From NCBI GenBank assembly GCA_028686075.1, contig JAQUCT010000007.1, positions 1 to 62,898 on the forward strand: a DNA stretch of 62,898 bases. Direction: 5' to 3'. The notes beneath the pieces are model-generated. The model was not told the DNA's origin and did not search any database. It worked only from the letters and a program-made list of their open reading frames with translations. The stretch is from Bacillota bacterium (GTDB taxonomy: Bacteria; Bacillota; Clostridia; Ch29). Positions 16,606 through 25,958 of this stretch are shown piece after piece. The translations under genes were made by a program, and so were the position numbers. Within the stretch, counting starts at the first letter, position 1, and every line of letters starts with the position of its first letter.

Positions 16606-18298
16606 CGATACCCGGTCCTCCTTCCTGCCTCCCGCCGCTTTCTATATTGCCTTTGCCGGCACCGCTACCACCCTGTCCGTCGGTTTCAGCATCCTGCTCA
16701 CTTTTCCCGCCGGTCTGCCCGCCACTTCCAACCGAGGCCCCCTTTTCCCCATTGCTCCTTATTCGTATCATGTTTGCCCCGGCCAGGGTTTTGGGACGCC
16801 TATGCATAGCAGTCAGCGGCACCCTTACAAAGGTATCCCCCATTTCATAATGGGTATTGCCCACAAGAGGGGAAAGATAGGAGACCCCAAAACTCTTAAG
16901 GGAGCACAGGTGTACAAGTATTATAAGAAGGCCCAGCATAAGGCCGTAAAGCCCCAGCACCGCCGCCAGGATAATTATGAAAAACCTTAGAATCCTAAAG
17001 GATATCCCAACGCTGTAAGACGACACCGCAAAGGACGCTATGGCGGTTATGGCCACCACGATTACCATTATGGGGCTCACCAGGCCTGCCTGCACCGCCG
17101 ACTGGCCTATTACCAGGCCTCCTACTATGCCTATGGTCTGCCCTATGGGACCCGGAAGCCTGATCCCCGCTTCTCTAAGAAGCTCCAGCGTAAGCTCCAT
17201 TACCACGGCTTCAATAAAGGCCGGGAAGGGCACCCCGGTCCTGGTTCCTGCTATATAAAGGGCAAGGTCGGTGGGGATAAGACCGGGATGGTAGGAGGTT
17301 ATGGCTATGTACACCGCCGGCAGAATCAGGGATATGAAAGCGGAAGTATACCTCAGTATTCTTATGAAACTTGCGATAAACCACCTTTCGTAGTAATCTT
17401 CCGACGACTGGAACATTATGTTGAGGGTAGCCGGAACCAGCAGCACAAAGGGGGTATTGTCGGTAATTATGGCTACCCTTCCCTCCAAAAGCGAAGCGGC
17501 AACCCTGTCCGGCCTTTCAGTGTTCTGGATCTGCGGAAAAGGCGAGTACCACGAATCCTCTATAAATTGCTCAATGTAGCCGCTTTCCAGCACCGCATCT
17601 ATGTTGATTCTTTCCAGCCTTTTTTCCACCTCTTTTAGTACGTTTTTGTCCACAATGTTATCCATATATGCTATCGCAATGTCAGTCTTGGAACGCACAC
17701 CCACCTTTATCTGCTTAATCTTCAGGTTGGGGTCCCGCAACCTTCTCCTTAAAAGGGCCGTGTTAAACCTCATAGTCTCGGTGAACCCGTCCCTTGAGCC
17801 CCGTATAACAGCTTCGGTCTGGGGCTCCTGCACACCACGGTTGGGCCAACCCTTGGACCCGATAACCAGTACCTTTTTATAGCCATCTATTAAAATTAAA
17901 GAATCGCCGGACAGGAGGGATATCATCGATTTGTCGATGTATTCCTCCTCCTTTACCTCGCCGGTGGTCAGGGCACTCCTTAGAGCAAGGCTGAAAACGT
18001 CTCCTGAAAGGATGCCGGGTTTCATATTGGCGTACCTTATTTCCAGCATAAGGGATTTAAGCACATCATCGTTTATCATATTTCTGTCTATAAGCCCGTC
18101 AATAAAAACAAGGGCAAAACGGAACTGCTGCCTGCTGCCTACGCTGAACTCCCGGTATATAACGTCGTCGCAGTCCTCTAGCTTGTCCTTTAGATACCTT
18201 AAGTTTTTATCCAGCGAGGAGGAAGCCTTATCCTTCCCCCCCCCCAGTTCCGGTTTTCCCTTTTGTTTTTTGGCTGTCAGTATGTCCAGAAACCCCAT
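16598..18298 (-). CDS. gerAA: GerA-family germination receptor, subunit A
   Basis: This is the largest subunit of the nutrient germinant receptor, thought to form an ion channel in the spore membrane. The soluble N-terminal part (about 1-290) has DCDDVIYREF and LLSGDSLILIDG. The membrane domain has YYERWFIASFIRILRY and PGLIPTDLALYIAGTRTGVPFPAFIEA, split here across residues 320-370. The C-terminal tail is low-complexity (Gly, Ser, Glu, Gln from about 520), which is longer than in many homologues. The ATG follows AGGAGG. It heads the A-B-C operon, all overlapping. Confidence 0.95.
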   Translation of the reverse strand: MGFLDILTAKKQKGKPELGGGKDKASSSLDKNLRYLKDKLEDCDDVIYREFSVGSRQQFRFALVFIDGLIDRNMINDDVLKSLMLEIRYANMKPGILSGDVFSLALRSALTTGEVKEEEYIDKSMISLLSGDSLILIDGYKKVLVIGSKGWPNRGVQEPQTEAVIRGSRDGFTETMRFNTALLRRRLRDPNLKIKQIKVGVRSKTDIAIAYMDNIVDKNVLKEVEKRLERINIDAVLESGYIEQFIEDSWYSPFPQIQNTERPDRVAASLLEGRVAIITDNTPFVLLVPATLNIMFQSSEDYYERWFIASFIRILRYTSAFISLILPAVYIAITSYHPGLIPTDLALYIAGTRTGVPFPAFIEAVVMELTLELLREAGIRLPGPIGQTIGIVGGLVIGQSAVQAGLVSPIMVIVVAITAIASFAVSSYSVGISFRILRFFIIILAAVLGLYGLMLGLLIILVHLCSLKSFGVSYLSPLVGNTHYEMGDTFVRVPLTAMHRRPKTLAGANMIRIRSNGEKGASVGSGGQTGGKSEQDAETDGQGGSGAGKGNIESGGRQEGGPGIGG

Positions 18299-18308
18299 TT
18301 CAGGCCTC

Positions 18309-18536
18309 CTAGAATATTATTACAATAATGTATAGGCCGACAGAGAAAATAAACATAAACGCCCCCGTCATCCTAGCGTACATTTTTTCCCTCTCAAGGC
18401 CCTTCTTTCTGTAGTTTCCCCCGTCCACAAAATAGCAAAAAACGCCTATGCCCATGCCAAGCAGCGTAAGGTATATATTGTAAGTCTCCTTGGTTTGCTG
18501 CCAAAAATCTTCGAAAATACCCGCAATAAACTCCAT
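18309..18536 (-). CDS. Small membrane protein beside ger operon (CLC_0170-like)
   Basis: The 75-residue product has two membrane segments (about 18-34 and 54-73) joined by a basic loop containing VDGGNYRKKGLEREK. The pattern resembles the CLC_0170 family of small proteins in spore-forming Clostridia, which I recall from family descriptions and cannot confirm here. The second ATG is preferred because GGAGG lies 11 bases upstream. It is 10 bases upstream of gerAA and probably the first gene of that operon, suggesting a role in the receptor complex, similar in position to small GerD-like or 2TM accessory proteins. Confidence 0.65.
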   Translation of the reverse strand: MEFIAGIFEDFWQQTKETYNIYLTLLGMGIGVFCYFVDGGNYRKKGLEREKMYARMTGAFMFIFSVGLYIIVIIF

Positions 18537-18609
18537 TGGTACGGCTGCCTCCATTAACTATAATGTTTGCATATAGCCGCCGGGTTATTCAAAAGAATGG
18601 AAAAAGAAA

Positions 18610-18627
18610 AAACGGCTTCCGCCGTTT
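18610..18627 (-). terminator. Terminator overlapping the nucleotidyltransferase stop
   Basis: The stem AAACGGC/GCCGTTT with a four-base loop is followed by TTTTTTCTTTTT on the minus strand. The stop codon of the gene at 18626 lies in the stem. Confidence 0.8.
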
Positions 18628-19372
18628 ATCCAATGTTCCCAAGGTACTGCCTGGCCAGCAGCAAATCGCTTTCCTTGTCCACGTCGTTGCCCACCTCTGG
18701 ATAGGGTGATATTATGGCCGCAAGCTTAATATTCAAAAGCCTGGACAGCCTGTCCTCCACACCCGCTATGGTAAGGTTCCCGGCCATCAGTCGGAACACA
18801 AAGTCCCAGCCCAGTACGCTGCACATCTTCCAGGGCTTTTTCCTATATTCCACCAGCCGCCTTGCAATATCCGCTGACCTTTCCACCACCTGCGGGTTAA
18901 TATAAAACATATTGCCCCCGGTAAAGGTGCCGTCCTTCAGCTTGGCGTAGGTCCTCCTGGAGCTCGGGAACCTTAGCTCGTTATCCGCTTTGCTTACTAT
19001 GGGATAGCACAGGTCTGCCCCGGTCTCTTCGCTCTTTTCCACAAAATGGTCCACCGCCTCGGGGGTAAGGTATGGAATATCACAGGTAAGCACAAGCACC
19101 TTTGGGCTTACTTTAAAAATTTCTGTTCCTATTATTGTATTGTCTATAAGGTCCTCAACGCCCTCCACTATGTAAGAGACCCTGTCGCCCAGGTATGACC
19201 TCAGCTGGTGCTCCGGACCCACCACCGCTATCCTGTCTACCAGACGGCTTTGGTCAAGAGCAGCCACTACGTATTCGATCATAACCCTGTCCTTTATACT
19301 GGCCAGAGCCTTTGTAGACCCGCCCGACAGGTCTTTATTCTTATCACCCGAAAGAATGATCGCATTAACCAT
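18626..19372 (-). CDS. MobA/IspD-like nucleotidyltransferase
   Basis: This NTP-transferase fold protein (248 residues) opens with NAIILSGDKNKDLSGGSTKAL, a version of the G-X-X-X-R-M-G-X-X-K motif spread over residues 3-23. It has the metal-binding LTCDIPYLTP near residue 100 and GGNMFYINP. It is found next to ispE in many Clostridia. The product could be a molybdopterin, isoprenoid or sugar nucleotide, and nothing here decides. It overlaps the end of ispE and is followed by a terminator, so ispE and this gene end one transcript. Confidence 0.75.
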   Translation of the reverse strand: MVNAIILSGDKNKDLSGGSTKALASIKDRVMIEYVVAALDQSRLVDRIAVVGPEHQLRSYLGDRVSYIVEGVEDLIDNTIIGTEIFKVSPKVLVLTCDIPYLTPEAVDHFVEKSEETGADLCYPIVSKADNELRFPSSRRTYAKLKDGTFTGGNMFYINPQVVERSADIARRLVEYRKKPWKMCSVLGWDFVFRLMAGNLTIAGVEDRLSRLLNIKLAAIISPYPEVGNDVDKESDLLLARQYLGNIG

Positions 19373-20248
19373 CTATTCACCCTCTTTTGTTGGCACAGTT
19401 TTTGTGACTATTACCTTTTTATACGATTCCATAAAAATTTTCGCCGCCTCTTTTGCCCTTTGACCGTCCCCGAACAAACCCACAACGGTAGGCCCGCTAC
19501 CGGACATAACAACCCCCAGGGCACCCCGTTCCATCATACGACTCTTTATTTCCAAAATCTCTTTATACCTCGAAGCCGTTACCCCCTCAAGGACGTTAAC
19601 CATCCCCGATGCTATCCTTTCTTTGTCCCCGGTTTCAAGGGCCGCAATCATCCCGGCATTATCCGGTCTGTTGGTAATGGATGATATATCAAGATTTTGG
19701 TATGCCCAGGCAGTGGAAACCGAAAAACGCGGCTTAACCAGAAGAATATCAAGGATGGCAGCGGAATATAAGGGGGTGAGAATCTCTCCCCTACCCCTGG
19801 CAAGAGCGGTGCCCCCCATTATGCAAAAGGGTACATCGGCACCAAGACCTGACCCAAGGCGCATCATCTCCGCAAGGTCCATATTAAGCCCGAAAAGGCA
19901 GTTAAGACCCAGAATAACCGCCGCCGCATCGGTACTGCCGCCGCCAAGCCCCGCTGCTGTCGGTATGCTCTTTTGTATAAATATGGTTACGGCGCGGTCT
20001 GTACCGCACCTTTCCCTTATAAGCTGCGCTGCCCGGAAGGCTATATTGGCCCTGCCATCCGGTACATGGGGGTTGTCGCTTACCACCCGGACAGGACCGT
20101 CTCGGCTACCGGTGCTTATCCTGACCCGGTCGGCAAGGTCTATCTGCTGCATAACCATCTCCACTAAGTGGTATCCGTCCCTTAACCGTGCAAGCACGTC
20201 CAGCGTGAGATTTATCTTGGCCCGGGCTTTGAACTCAATTTCCGCCAT
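19373..20248 (-). CDS. ispE: 4-diphosphocytidyl-2-C-methyl-D-erythritol kinase
   Basis: This GHMP-family kinase phosphorylates CDP-methylerythritol in the non-mevalonate isoprenoid pathway. The start ATG at 20248 follows AAGGAGG and gives MAEIEFKARAKINLTL at the N terminus; the earlier frame has no ribosome site. The ATP loop PTAAGLGGGSTDAA is near residue 95, and the third GHMP motif is VVMSGSGPTVVG near the C terminus. The 291-residue length is normal. It follows cphA by 82 bases and runs into the nucleotidyltransferase gene. Its place near veg and yabG matches the order in Bacillus. Confidence 0.96.
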   Translation of the reverse strand: MAEIEFKARAKINLTLDVLARLRDGYHLVEMVMQQIDLADRVRISTGSRDGPVRVVSDNPHVPDGRANIAFRAAQLIRERCGTDRAVTIFIQKSIPTAAGLGGGSTDAAAVILGLNCLFGLNMDLAEMMRLGSGLGADVPFCIMGGTALARGRGEILTPLYSAAILDILLVKPRFSVSTAWAYQNLDISSITNRPDNAGMIAALETGDKERIASGMVNVLEGVTASRYKEILEIKSRMMERGALGVVMSGSGPTVVGLFGDGQRAKEAAKIFMESYKKVIVTKTVPTKEGE

Positions 20249-20330
20249 TGTCTTCCTCCTTGGGGAAGTATATTCTATATAGATAATTATATACCCGGCG
20301 GCAGGATTCTCCAATACAAACCTCGGTCTT

Positions 20331-22985
20331 TTATTTACTTGCCTGCGCTTTTTTAAGCAGCCCCTTATGTCTTGGTTTTGCCTGCATTACCGCCGCAACC
20401 CTCTCAATGGTATCAAGTATGGGCTGCAGGTCTTCATAGAATACTGCAATGAGGTCACCAGGCCGGGCACTTTTAATGGCCATCCAAAGTGCCTTTGGCT
20501 CGTTGTATTCCTGAACAATCATATCCCGGGGGAAACCTTCCCTTATAAGGCCCTCCATAATGTAACCGGCAGTCTCGCCGGGTTTTCTGCCCCTTAAGTC
20601 CTTGTCCTCCTTTATGTATACCTTGTCGAATATGCCGGCGCAGATAGACCCAACCTCTATCATGTCCCGGTCAAGACGGTCACCGGGCACACCTATGACC
20701 CCCACCAGCCTTTCAGCTCCCAGGGTTGTCAGGGCTTCGCCCACCGCCCTGTACCCGGCAGGATTGTGCCCGTAATCCACCAGCACCCTGAGACTGCCCA
20801 AGTTGTAGATATTGAATCGGCCGGGGTTGTTCTGGTGGTCGTTATGAAAGGTCTTAAGGCCGGTTACTATATCCCCCATAGGCACGTTAAGGGCATAGGC
20901 ACCGCTAATAACGGCAAGGACGTTTTCCACGTTGTGCTTAAGCCTTCCGCCCATAGTGCAGGGAGGCTCATCCACCCCTATTACCGGATAGTATTTACCG
21001 TTTTTGGCTATTAATATGGTACCGTCCTTAACAAACACCGCAGTCCTTCCATTATTTATATGCTTTAATATTAGCATATTATCATCCCTTCGCGAAAAAT
21101 ATATAATTTCGCTCCTTACACGACCCGCTGTCTCCATTGTCATGACATCATCGGCGTTAAGAACGGCATAACCGTTGTTTTTTACCGCCTCCGCCACCAG
21201 GCTTTTAACATAGGCCAGGTCGGACAGGGTTTCAATACCGTCAATGCCCAGGTGGTCGTTTGTTATGTTTGTGATTATCCCTACGTCTGCAAGGTCATAG
21301 CCAAGACCGGAGCGCACCATGCCTCCTCTGGCGGTTTCCAGCACCGCTATGTCCACCGTCCTGTCCGCCAGCACGGTACGGGCACTTGAGGGGCCGGTGG
21401 TGTCACCGCCAAGTACGCATTTATGGTTTATGTATATCCCTCCGGTGGTGGTACAGCCCACATTATACCCGCTTATTGACAATATGGAGCAGAGCATCCT
21501 GGCGGTTGTGGTCTTACCGTTTGTGCCGGTTATTGAGACTATAGGTATTGAATAATGTCTCCCACGAGGAAAGAGCATGTCCACAATCGATCGGGCGGCG
21601 TTCCTTGACTTGCCACGGCTAGGATAATGGTGCATCCTTATACCGGGGGCAGCATTCACCTCTATGATTGCTCCCCCGGTGGATTTAAGAGGTTTAGAAA
21701 TATCGACGGTGGTAATATCCACCCCCGCCACGTCGAGGCCTATAATGCCGGCGGCTCGTACCGCCATCATGGATACCTGGGAATGTATCCTGTCGGTTCT
21801 GTCCACAGCTTTACCGCCGGTGCTTAGGTTGCAGTTCTCCCTTAGCGTTACCGTCTCCCCCCGGCCGGGTATATAGTCAAAGCTCAAACCCTGTTTTTCC
21901 AGCGTAAAAGTCACATGGCCGTCCGCCTTTATTCTAGTGAGAGGCTTTTCGTGGCCATCCCCCCTCAAAGGGTCGGAGTTTTCTATCTCTATCAGCTCAT
22001 CTACGTTATGGACCCCGTCCCCCTCCACCGCAGCGGGAACCCTTTCGGATACCGCCACAACACTGTCCCCCACTACAAGTGCCCGGTAGTTGTTACCCTC
22101 TATCTGTCTTTCCACTATTACCTTATGGCTTATGACCGACGCCATTTGGTAAGCTTTTATGAGCTGTTCGTCGGAGGTTATGTTTAGCGTAACCCCTCTG
22201 CCCTGGTTACCATTGTGGGGCTTTACCACCACCGGATACCCAATATCACGGGCAAGGGCAATAGCGGAATCCTGTCCGTAGGCCACACCCCCATCGGGGA
22301 CCGGGATGCCCGCCTCACTAAGCAGTTCCTTGGTAACCGTCTTGTCACAGGAAATGTCCACCGATATACAGCTGGTGTTCTCGGTTATGGTGGCCTCTAT
22401 CCTCTTTTGGTACCTGCCATAACCCAGCTGAATTATACTTCCGCTGCCTATCCTCATAAAGGGTATGCCCCTTAGCTTTGCCTCCTCTACTATTGCAAGG
22501 GTGCTGGGCCCAAGGTTGGTCTCCCTGCCTATCTCCCTTAGATGGTCGATAACCTTGCCTACGTCAGCCGACTTTCCCTCAAGCAAATCGTTAATAAGGT
22601 CCAATCCTGCTCTGCCCGCTTCCAGCCCAACGTCCTCGTTCAGGTATTCGTATATTACATAGTAGCTATCCCCCATATCCGCCCTTCTGGCTTTACCAAA
22701 CCATACGTCATAGCCGGCGGCGTTTTGAAGCTCTATTACAACATGCTCCAGTACATGGGACAGATAGGTGCCTTCCATAAGCCTCTCCCTGAAGCCTCCG
22801 GCATAACCCCTTGAACAGTAGTGGTTGGTAAGGCCGGGCAAAAGCCCCAGCAGCGTTTCGTTAAACCGTTCTATACGGCAGGTAGGAATATCTCTTTTGT
22901 CCTCCAGGTCCACCGTAAGCCTTATCACCGGGCTGTGGCTGTAAATATTCCTGCCCCTTAGTATCCTTCTCTCCAGTATCTTCAT
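20331..22985 (-). CDS. cphA: Cyanophycin synthetase
   Basis: This enzyme polymerises aspartate and arginine into multi-L-arginyl-poly-L-aspartate, a nitrogen and carbon store, using ATP. The 884 residues show the three-part layout. The N-terminal domain begins MKILERRILRGRNIYSHSPV. A central ATP-grasp domain (about 215-475) has VVVKPHNGNQGRGV and INVNAAPG-like IEVNAAPGIR. The C-terminal Mur-ligase domain has GTNGKTTT at 487-494, ITNDHLG and VDYGHNPAGY. All motifs look intact. Its start lies one base after the cphB stop, and its ribosome site (CGGGAGG) is inside cphB, so the pair is translationally coupled. A role in spore assembly is possible, given the neighbours and reports of cyanophycin in Clostridium perfringens sporulation. 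Confidence 0.95.
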   Translation of the reverse strand: MKILERRILRGRNIYSHSPVIRLTVDLEDKRDIPTCRIERFNETLLGLLPGLTNHYCSRGYAGGFRERLMEGTYLSHVLEHVVIELQNAAGYDVWFGKARRADMGDSYYVIYEYLNEDVGLEAGRAGLDLINDLLEGKSADVGKVIDHLREIGRETNLGPSTLAIVEEAKLRGIPFMRIGSGSIIQLGYGRYQKRIEATITENTSCISVDISCDKTVTKELLSEAGIPVPDGGVAYGQDSAIALARDIGYPVVVKPHNGNQGRGVTLNITSDEQLIKAYQMASVISHKVIVERQIEGNNYRALVVGDSVVAVSERVPAAVEGDGVHNVDELIEIENSDPLRGDGHEKPLTRIKADGHVTFTLEKQGLSFDYIPGRGETVTLRENCNLSTGGKAVDRTDRIHSQVSMMAVRAAGIIGLDVAGVDITTVDISKPLKSTGGAIIEVNAAPGIRMHHYPSRGKSRNAARSIVDMLFPRGRHYSIPIVSITGTNGKTTTARMLCSILSISGYNVGCTTTGGIYINHKCVLGGDTTGPSSARTVLADRTVDIAVLETARGGMVRSGLGYDLADVGIITNITNDHLGIDGIETLSDLAYVKSLVAEAVKNNGYAVLNADDVMTMETAGRVRSEIIYFSRRDDNMLILKHINNGRTAVFVKDGTILIAKNGKYYPVIGVDEPPCTMGGRLKHNVENVLAVISGAYALNVPMGDIVTGLKTFHNDHQNNPGRFNIYNLGSLRVLVDYGHNPAGYRAVGEALTTLGAERLVGVIGVPGDRLDRDMIEVGSICAGIFDKVYIKEDKDLRGRKPGETAGYIMEGLIREGFPRDMIVQEYNEPKALWMAIKSARPGDLIAVFYEDLQPILDTIERVAAVMQAKPRHKGLLKKAQASK

Positions 22986-22986
22986 T

Positions 22987-23799
22987 TTAATCCTCCCGAG
23001 ATTGATAGTGTATTGGTTTTCTTTGTTTTAGGTCAAACCCGTAGCTCTTAGGCAGTACGTGGATGGTAACACCCATAAGTGCCAGCGGCTCGTCCGGCCT
23101 GGTTTCGGAAACGTTGCTGTAGGCCAGGGTGCTTCCGTCCACCACCGTCACCGCACCGGACCCGGAAACCTTCAATAGGTCGGCCTCTATTACCGCTGCT
23201 GTATCTTCGTCTATGCCTATGCCGAGTACATGAGGGTTCTGCGCCACGGCACACATAAGGCGCCCTATCCTGCCCCGCTGGGCAAAATGCTGGTCTATAA
23301 CACAGCCGTCCAGCAGGTCCAGGCCCGGTGCCATTTTTACGGTACATTTTCTCGGGGAGTCCTCCTCCTCTCCGGTTACTATCATGGTGCTGCTCATTGC
23401 GGAGGCCCCGGCACTGGTGCCGGCTATTACTATCCCCGATCGGAACAGCTTCTTTAACAGGGGTCGCATTCCGGTACCCCCCAGGATGCTGGTAATCCTT
23501 AATTGGTCCCCGCCGGTAAAAAATACGCAGGTTGCTCCCTCCAGCGCGTCCTGTACTTCCTGCCGACCGGCCTCGGGCCTGCTCTCTATACCAATGGCCC
23601 GGACATCACCCACACCCAGCCTTTCAAACAACCCGACGTAGGTATCCCCCGCCGGCCCCGGGTTGGAGGTGGCGGTGGTGAGTATCACCAGCTTGCCGCT
23701 GCTGCCACCGGCTGCCGCCGCAACCTCTTTAAGAATCTCGCACTCGCCCTGCTTGTCCTCCGCGCCGCCAATTATTATAAGCCTTCCTTGCGGTGTCAT
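22987..23799 (-). CDS. cphB: Cyanophycinase
   Basis: This serine exopeptidase of family S51 cleaves cyanophycin to beta-Asp-Arg dipeptides. The nucleophile serine is in AGTSAGASAMS near residue 128. Other family motifs are GGAEDK at the N terminus, FTGGDQLRI and IDQHFAQRGRIGRL. The 270 residues match the family length. It starts behind GGGAGG and precedes cphA on the same strand, so both storage and release are encoded together. An isoaspartyl dipeptidase to finish the job is not present in the window. Confidence 0.94.
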   Translation of the reverse strand: MTPQGRLIIIGGAEDKQGECEILKEVAAAAGGSSGKLVILTTATSNPGPAGDTYVGLFERLGVGDVRAIGIESRPEAGRQEVQDALEGATCVFFTGGDQLRITSILGGTGMRPLLKKLFRSGIVIAGTSAGASAMSSTMIVTGEEEDSPRKCTVKMAPGLDLLDGCVIDQHFAQRGRIGRLMCAVAQNPHVLGIGIDEDTAAVIEADLLKVSGSGAVTVVDGSTLAYSNVSETRPDEPLALMGVTIHVLPKSYGFDLKQRKPIHYQSRED

Positions 23800-23905
23800 A
23801 TTCTTTCCTCCCAGTTAAAAGGATTTTCGGTTTTTTGGAAAATTACATTAGTTATTTTTTACCACCCAATGTTCCTTTATACTATATATAACGTGATAAT
23901 AAAAA

Positions 23906-23929
23906 ACCAGGGGGACGGTTCCTGCGGTC
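23906..23929. repeat. Hairpin repeat with GGGGGACGGTTCC core
   Basis: ACC and GGT arms surround AGGGGGACGGTTCCTGC. It lies upstream of cphB, 20 bases before the terminator of the SPOCS gene. Confidence 0.6.
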
Positions 23930-23948
23930 ACATCAGGCATAAAAAAAA

Positions 23949-23962
23949 TCCGCTTACGCGGA
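23949..23962 (-). terminator. Bidirectional terminator of the SPOCS-LysM gene
   Basis: The stem TCCGC/GCGGA with a TTAC loop is flanked by A8 and T7 runs. It closes the coat-protein transcript and separates it from cphB. Confidence 0.8.
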
Positions 23963-23968
23963 CTTTTT

Positions 23969-25543
23969 TTATGAAAGCTGGTATTTCACTATCCGGGAGA
24001 TAATCAGTCTATCGCCGGGTACCAGGTCATCGGGCTGTTCTATATCGTTCACCTTTATTAGCTCCTCTATGGTGGTGTTAAACCGCTTTGCTATATTCCA
24101 CAGGTTGTCGCCGGGCCGGATAAAGTACACCACTATACTGGCTTCCGTTTGCCTTTCAGCCTCTTCTACTTCCTCAACGTCCAGCAACACTTCCTTTTCG
24201 AATATTTTGCTTATACCGATATCCGCTCTTACCCTGCCCCTTGCCTCGAACAAATCAGCATCCAGCACTCGGTACTGCAGGTCCTCCAGATACAGATCAA
24301 CGTCCAGGTCCACCCCTTCTCCCCCTTCCGGAAGTGGTACACTGTGGCGGAAGGGTATCTCATCCTCGTAAAGGTGCATTGCCTCGGAATGGTCCCGGGT
24401 CAAATAGAGTACCTGGACGGTCAGCACTCCTTCCACCACCACCCGGTCCTCGTATACGCCAAAATCGGTAAGCACCGGCTTTGCCTTTATGTCACATATC
24501 TCCTTAATCTGCGGGAAGTCCGCCGGAAGGTCTATTTCCTCCTTGACGGCTATTTCCTCGCTAACCCTGTCAATGGCCTTTTTGAACCGGATGTTGGATT
24601 TAAACGATTCAAGGTTTACCGAAGGCGAATAGGCATCCACAAGCACTTCCATCGGTTGAATCGTCTCAACCCTGCCTTCAGCGTTTACCACCACTTCGTA
24701 TTCGACAGCCCTTCTTAGTCCCTCTTCATTTTCCTTGACTGTAGAATAAAAATCCTCCACATAGAAGCGCACCCTTTCCCTCATCCCGGGCATGGCCCCA
24801 ACAACCTCTATATAATGGCTAAAAGGCAGCTGATACCTAATGTCATTAATGGAGCCAACCTCGTCGTCCCCGATGTACAGCGTGGTAATCTTCAAAACGC
24901 CCTGGAGAGAAACCCTGTTTTCGGATATGCTGCTGTCCCGCTCCCCTACGGTAACATCGGTGTAAAGTATTTCCCTTATGTCGGGCTTATCCGCCGGAAT
25001 CTCAAAGTCCTGCCTCACCGTTACTCTGGATACGTTTTCCCCTGTGGTATCGCTCACCTCAATATAGTCCCTCAGCACCTGGATATCCTGGACGCCTTTA
25101 ATATCCTTTATTACGTCTATCTGGGACTTTTCTGTGGCCTTGCCGGTGAGGCCCAGCACGCATTTAACGTTAAGTTTCCTGCTGTTTACCATACTGCTGT
25201 CTATGTGTTCTATAGCGGCCTTAATCTCCGCCTCCATCCGGCTGTTTGCGCCGGGCAGGTCTATCTGATGGGCAAACCCGAAGCTGCCCTCCATGTGGTA
25301 CAGGGACTGATCACCCTCCTGGGAGATGTACAGCGACTTAACGTTAACAACTCCTTCAACTATAACTTTATCCTCAACAATCTCCTTGTCGGTTATTACC
25401 ACCCAACCGTTTATGCTGAGGATTCTATCTACATCCGGCTTACTATCCGGGACAACAACGTCTCCCTCTACCACTACTTGAGCCATTTCTTCCCCTACAA
25501 CCTGATCTATCCTTATCAGGTCCCTTACCAGTTCAAGAGCCAT
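23969..25543 (-). CDS. SPOCS (DUF3794) triple-domain protein with C-terminal LysM
   Basis: The 524-residue protein resembles spore coat or exosporium morphogenetic proteins of Clostridia. Three SPOCS/DUF3794 units can be seen, each with a pattern like VVEGDVVVPDSKPDVDRIL (first), TVRQDFEIPADKPDIREIL (second) and VKEEIDLPADFPQIKEI (third). The last 45 residues are a LysM peptidoglycan-binding module (FIRPGDNLWNIAKRFNTT, then LVPGDRLII). There is no signal peptide, consistent with mother-cell synthesis and assembly on the forespore surface, like SafA. The ATG follows GGAGG. It lies upstream of cphB-cphA but is separated from them by a terminator, so it is probably its own unit. Confidence 0.85.
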   Translation of the reverse strand: MALELVRDLIRIDQVVGEEMAQVVVEGDVVVPDSKPDVDRILSINGWVVITDKEIVEDKVIVEGVVNVKSLYISQEGDQSLYHMEGSFGFAHQIDLPGANSRMEAEIKAAIEHIDSSMVNSRKLNVKCVLGLTGKATEKSQIDVIKDIKGVQDIQVLRDYIEVSDTTGENVSRVTVRQDFEIPADKPDIREILYTDVTVGERDSSISENRVSLQGVLKITTLYIGDDEVGSINDIRYQLPFSHYIEVVGAMPGMRERVRFYVEDFYSTVKENEEGLRRAVEYEVVVNAEGRVETIQPMEVLVDAYSPSVNLESFKSNIRFKKAIDRVSEEIAVKEEIDLPADFPQIKEICDIKAKPVLTDFGVYEDRVVVEGVLTVQVLYLTRDHSEAMHLYEDEIPFRHSVPLPEGGEGVDLDVDLYLEDLQYRVLDADLFEARGRVRADIGISKIFEKEVLLDVEEVEEAERQTEASIVVYFIRPGDNLWNIAKRFNTTIEELIKVNDIEQPDDLVPGDRLIISRIVKYQLS

Positions 25544-25706
25544 CCTTATTCCTCCTCTCCTTTTCTTTCTTAATACAACCTATTAGAATAATATTACCCT
25601 GTGTCCGAAAATATGTTAGGGCCTTCAAAAAACAAATAAAAAAGCCGCCGTAAAGGAATACGGGGTATTGGCTTTGGAGGGATACATCTGATAAAATATA
25701 GAATAA

Positions 25707-25922
25707 ACACAGAACATACTGCTGGCCGCCCACGGTTTAGGACTGGGCGCGGTATGGTGCGGCCTGTACCCCAAAAGGGAGCTTACAGAACCGATTTTTC
25801 GGCTCCTTGGCCTGCCGCCGGCTGTTATACCCATAGGCGTAGTGGCAGTGGGGCACGGAGACGAGCAGAAGGACCCGGCGGACAGATACGACAAATCCAA
25901 GATACATCCGGAACGCTGGTAA
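25707..25922 (+). pseudogene. Nitroreductase-family C-terminal remnant
   Basis: In one plus-strand frame from 25707 to the stop at 25920-25922 the translation reads T-Q-N-I-L-L-A-A-H-G-L-G-L-G-A-V-W-C-G, then VIPIGVVAVGHGDEQ and KIHPERW. This is the FMN-binding C-terminal third of a nitroreductase. The frame is closed by a TAA directly upstream (25704-25706). I see no ATG or N-terminal half, only a short AT-rich region, so the gene lost its 5' part. It ends 36 bases before the glycyl radical enzyme gene. Confidence 0.8.
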
Positions 25923-25958
25923 CATATTAATTTATTAGCCTATCAAGGGGGTGTCAAA

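Noticed and set aside
25625-25900. Minus-strand ORF over the nitroreductase remnant
   Set aside because: It has no ribosome site or recognisable protein; the opposite strand encodes clear nitroreductase sequence.
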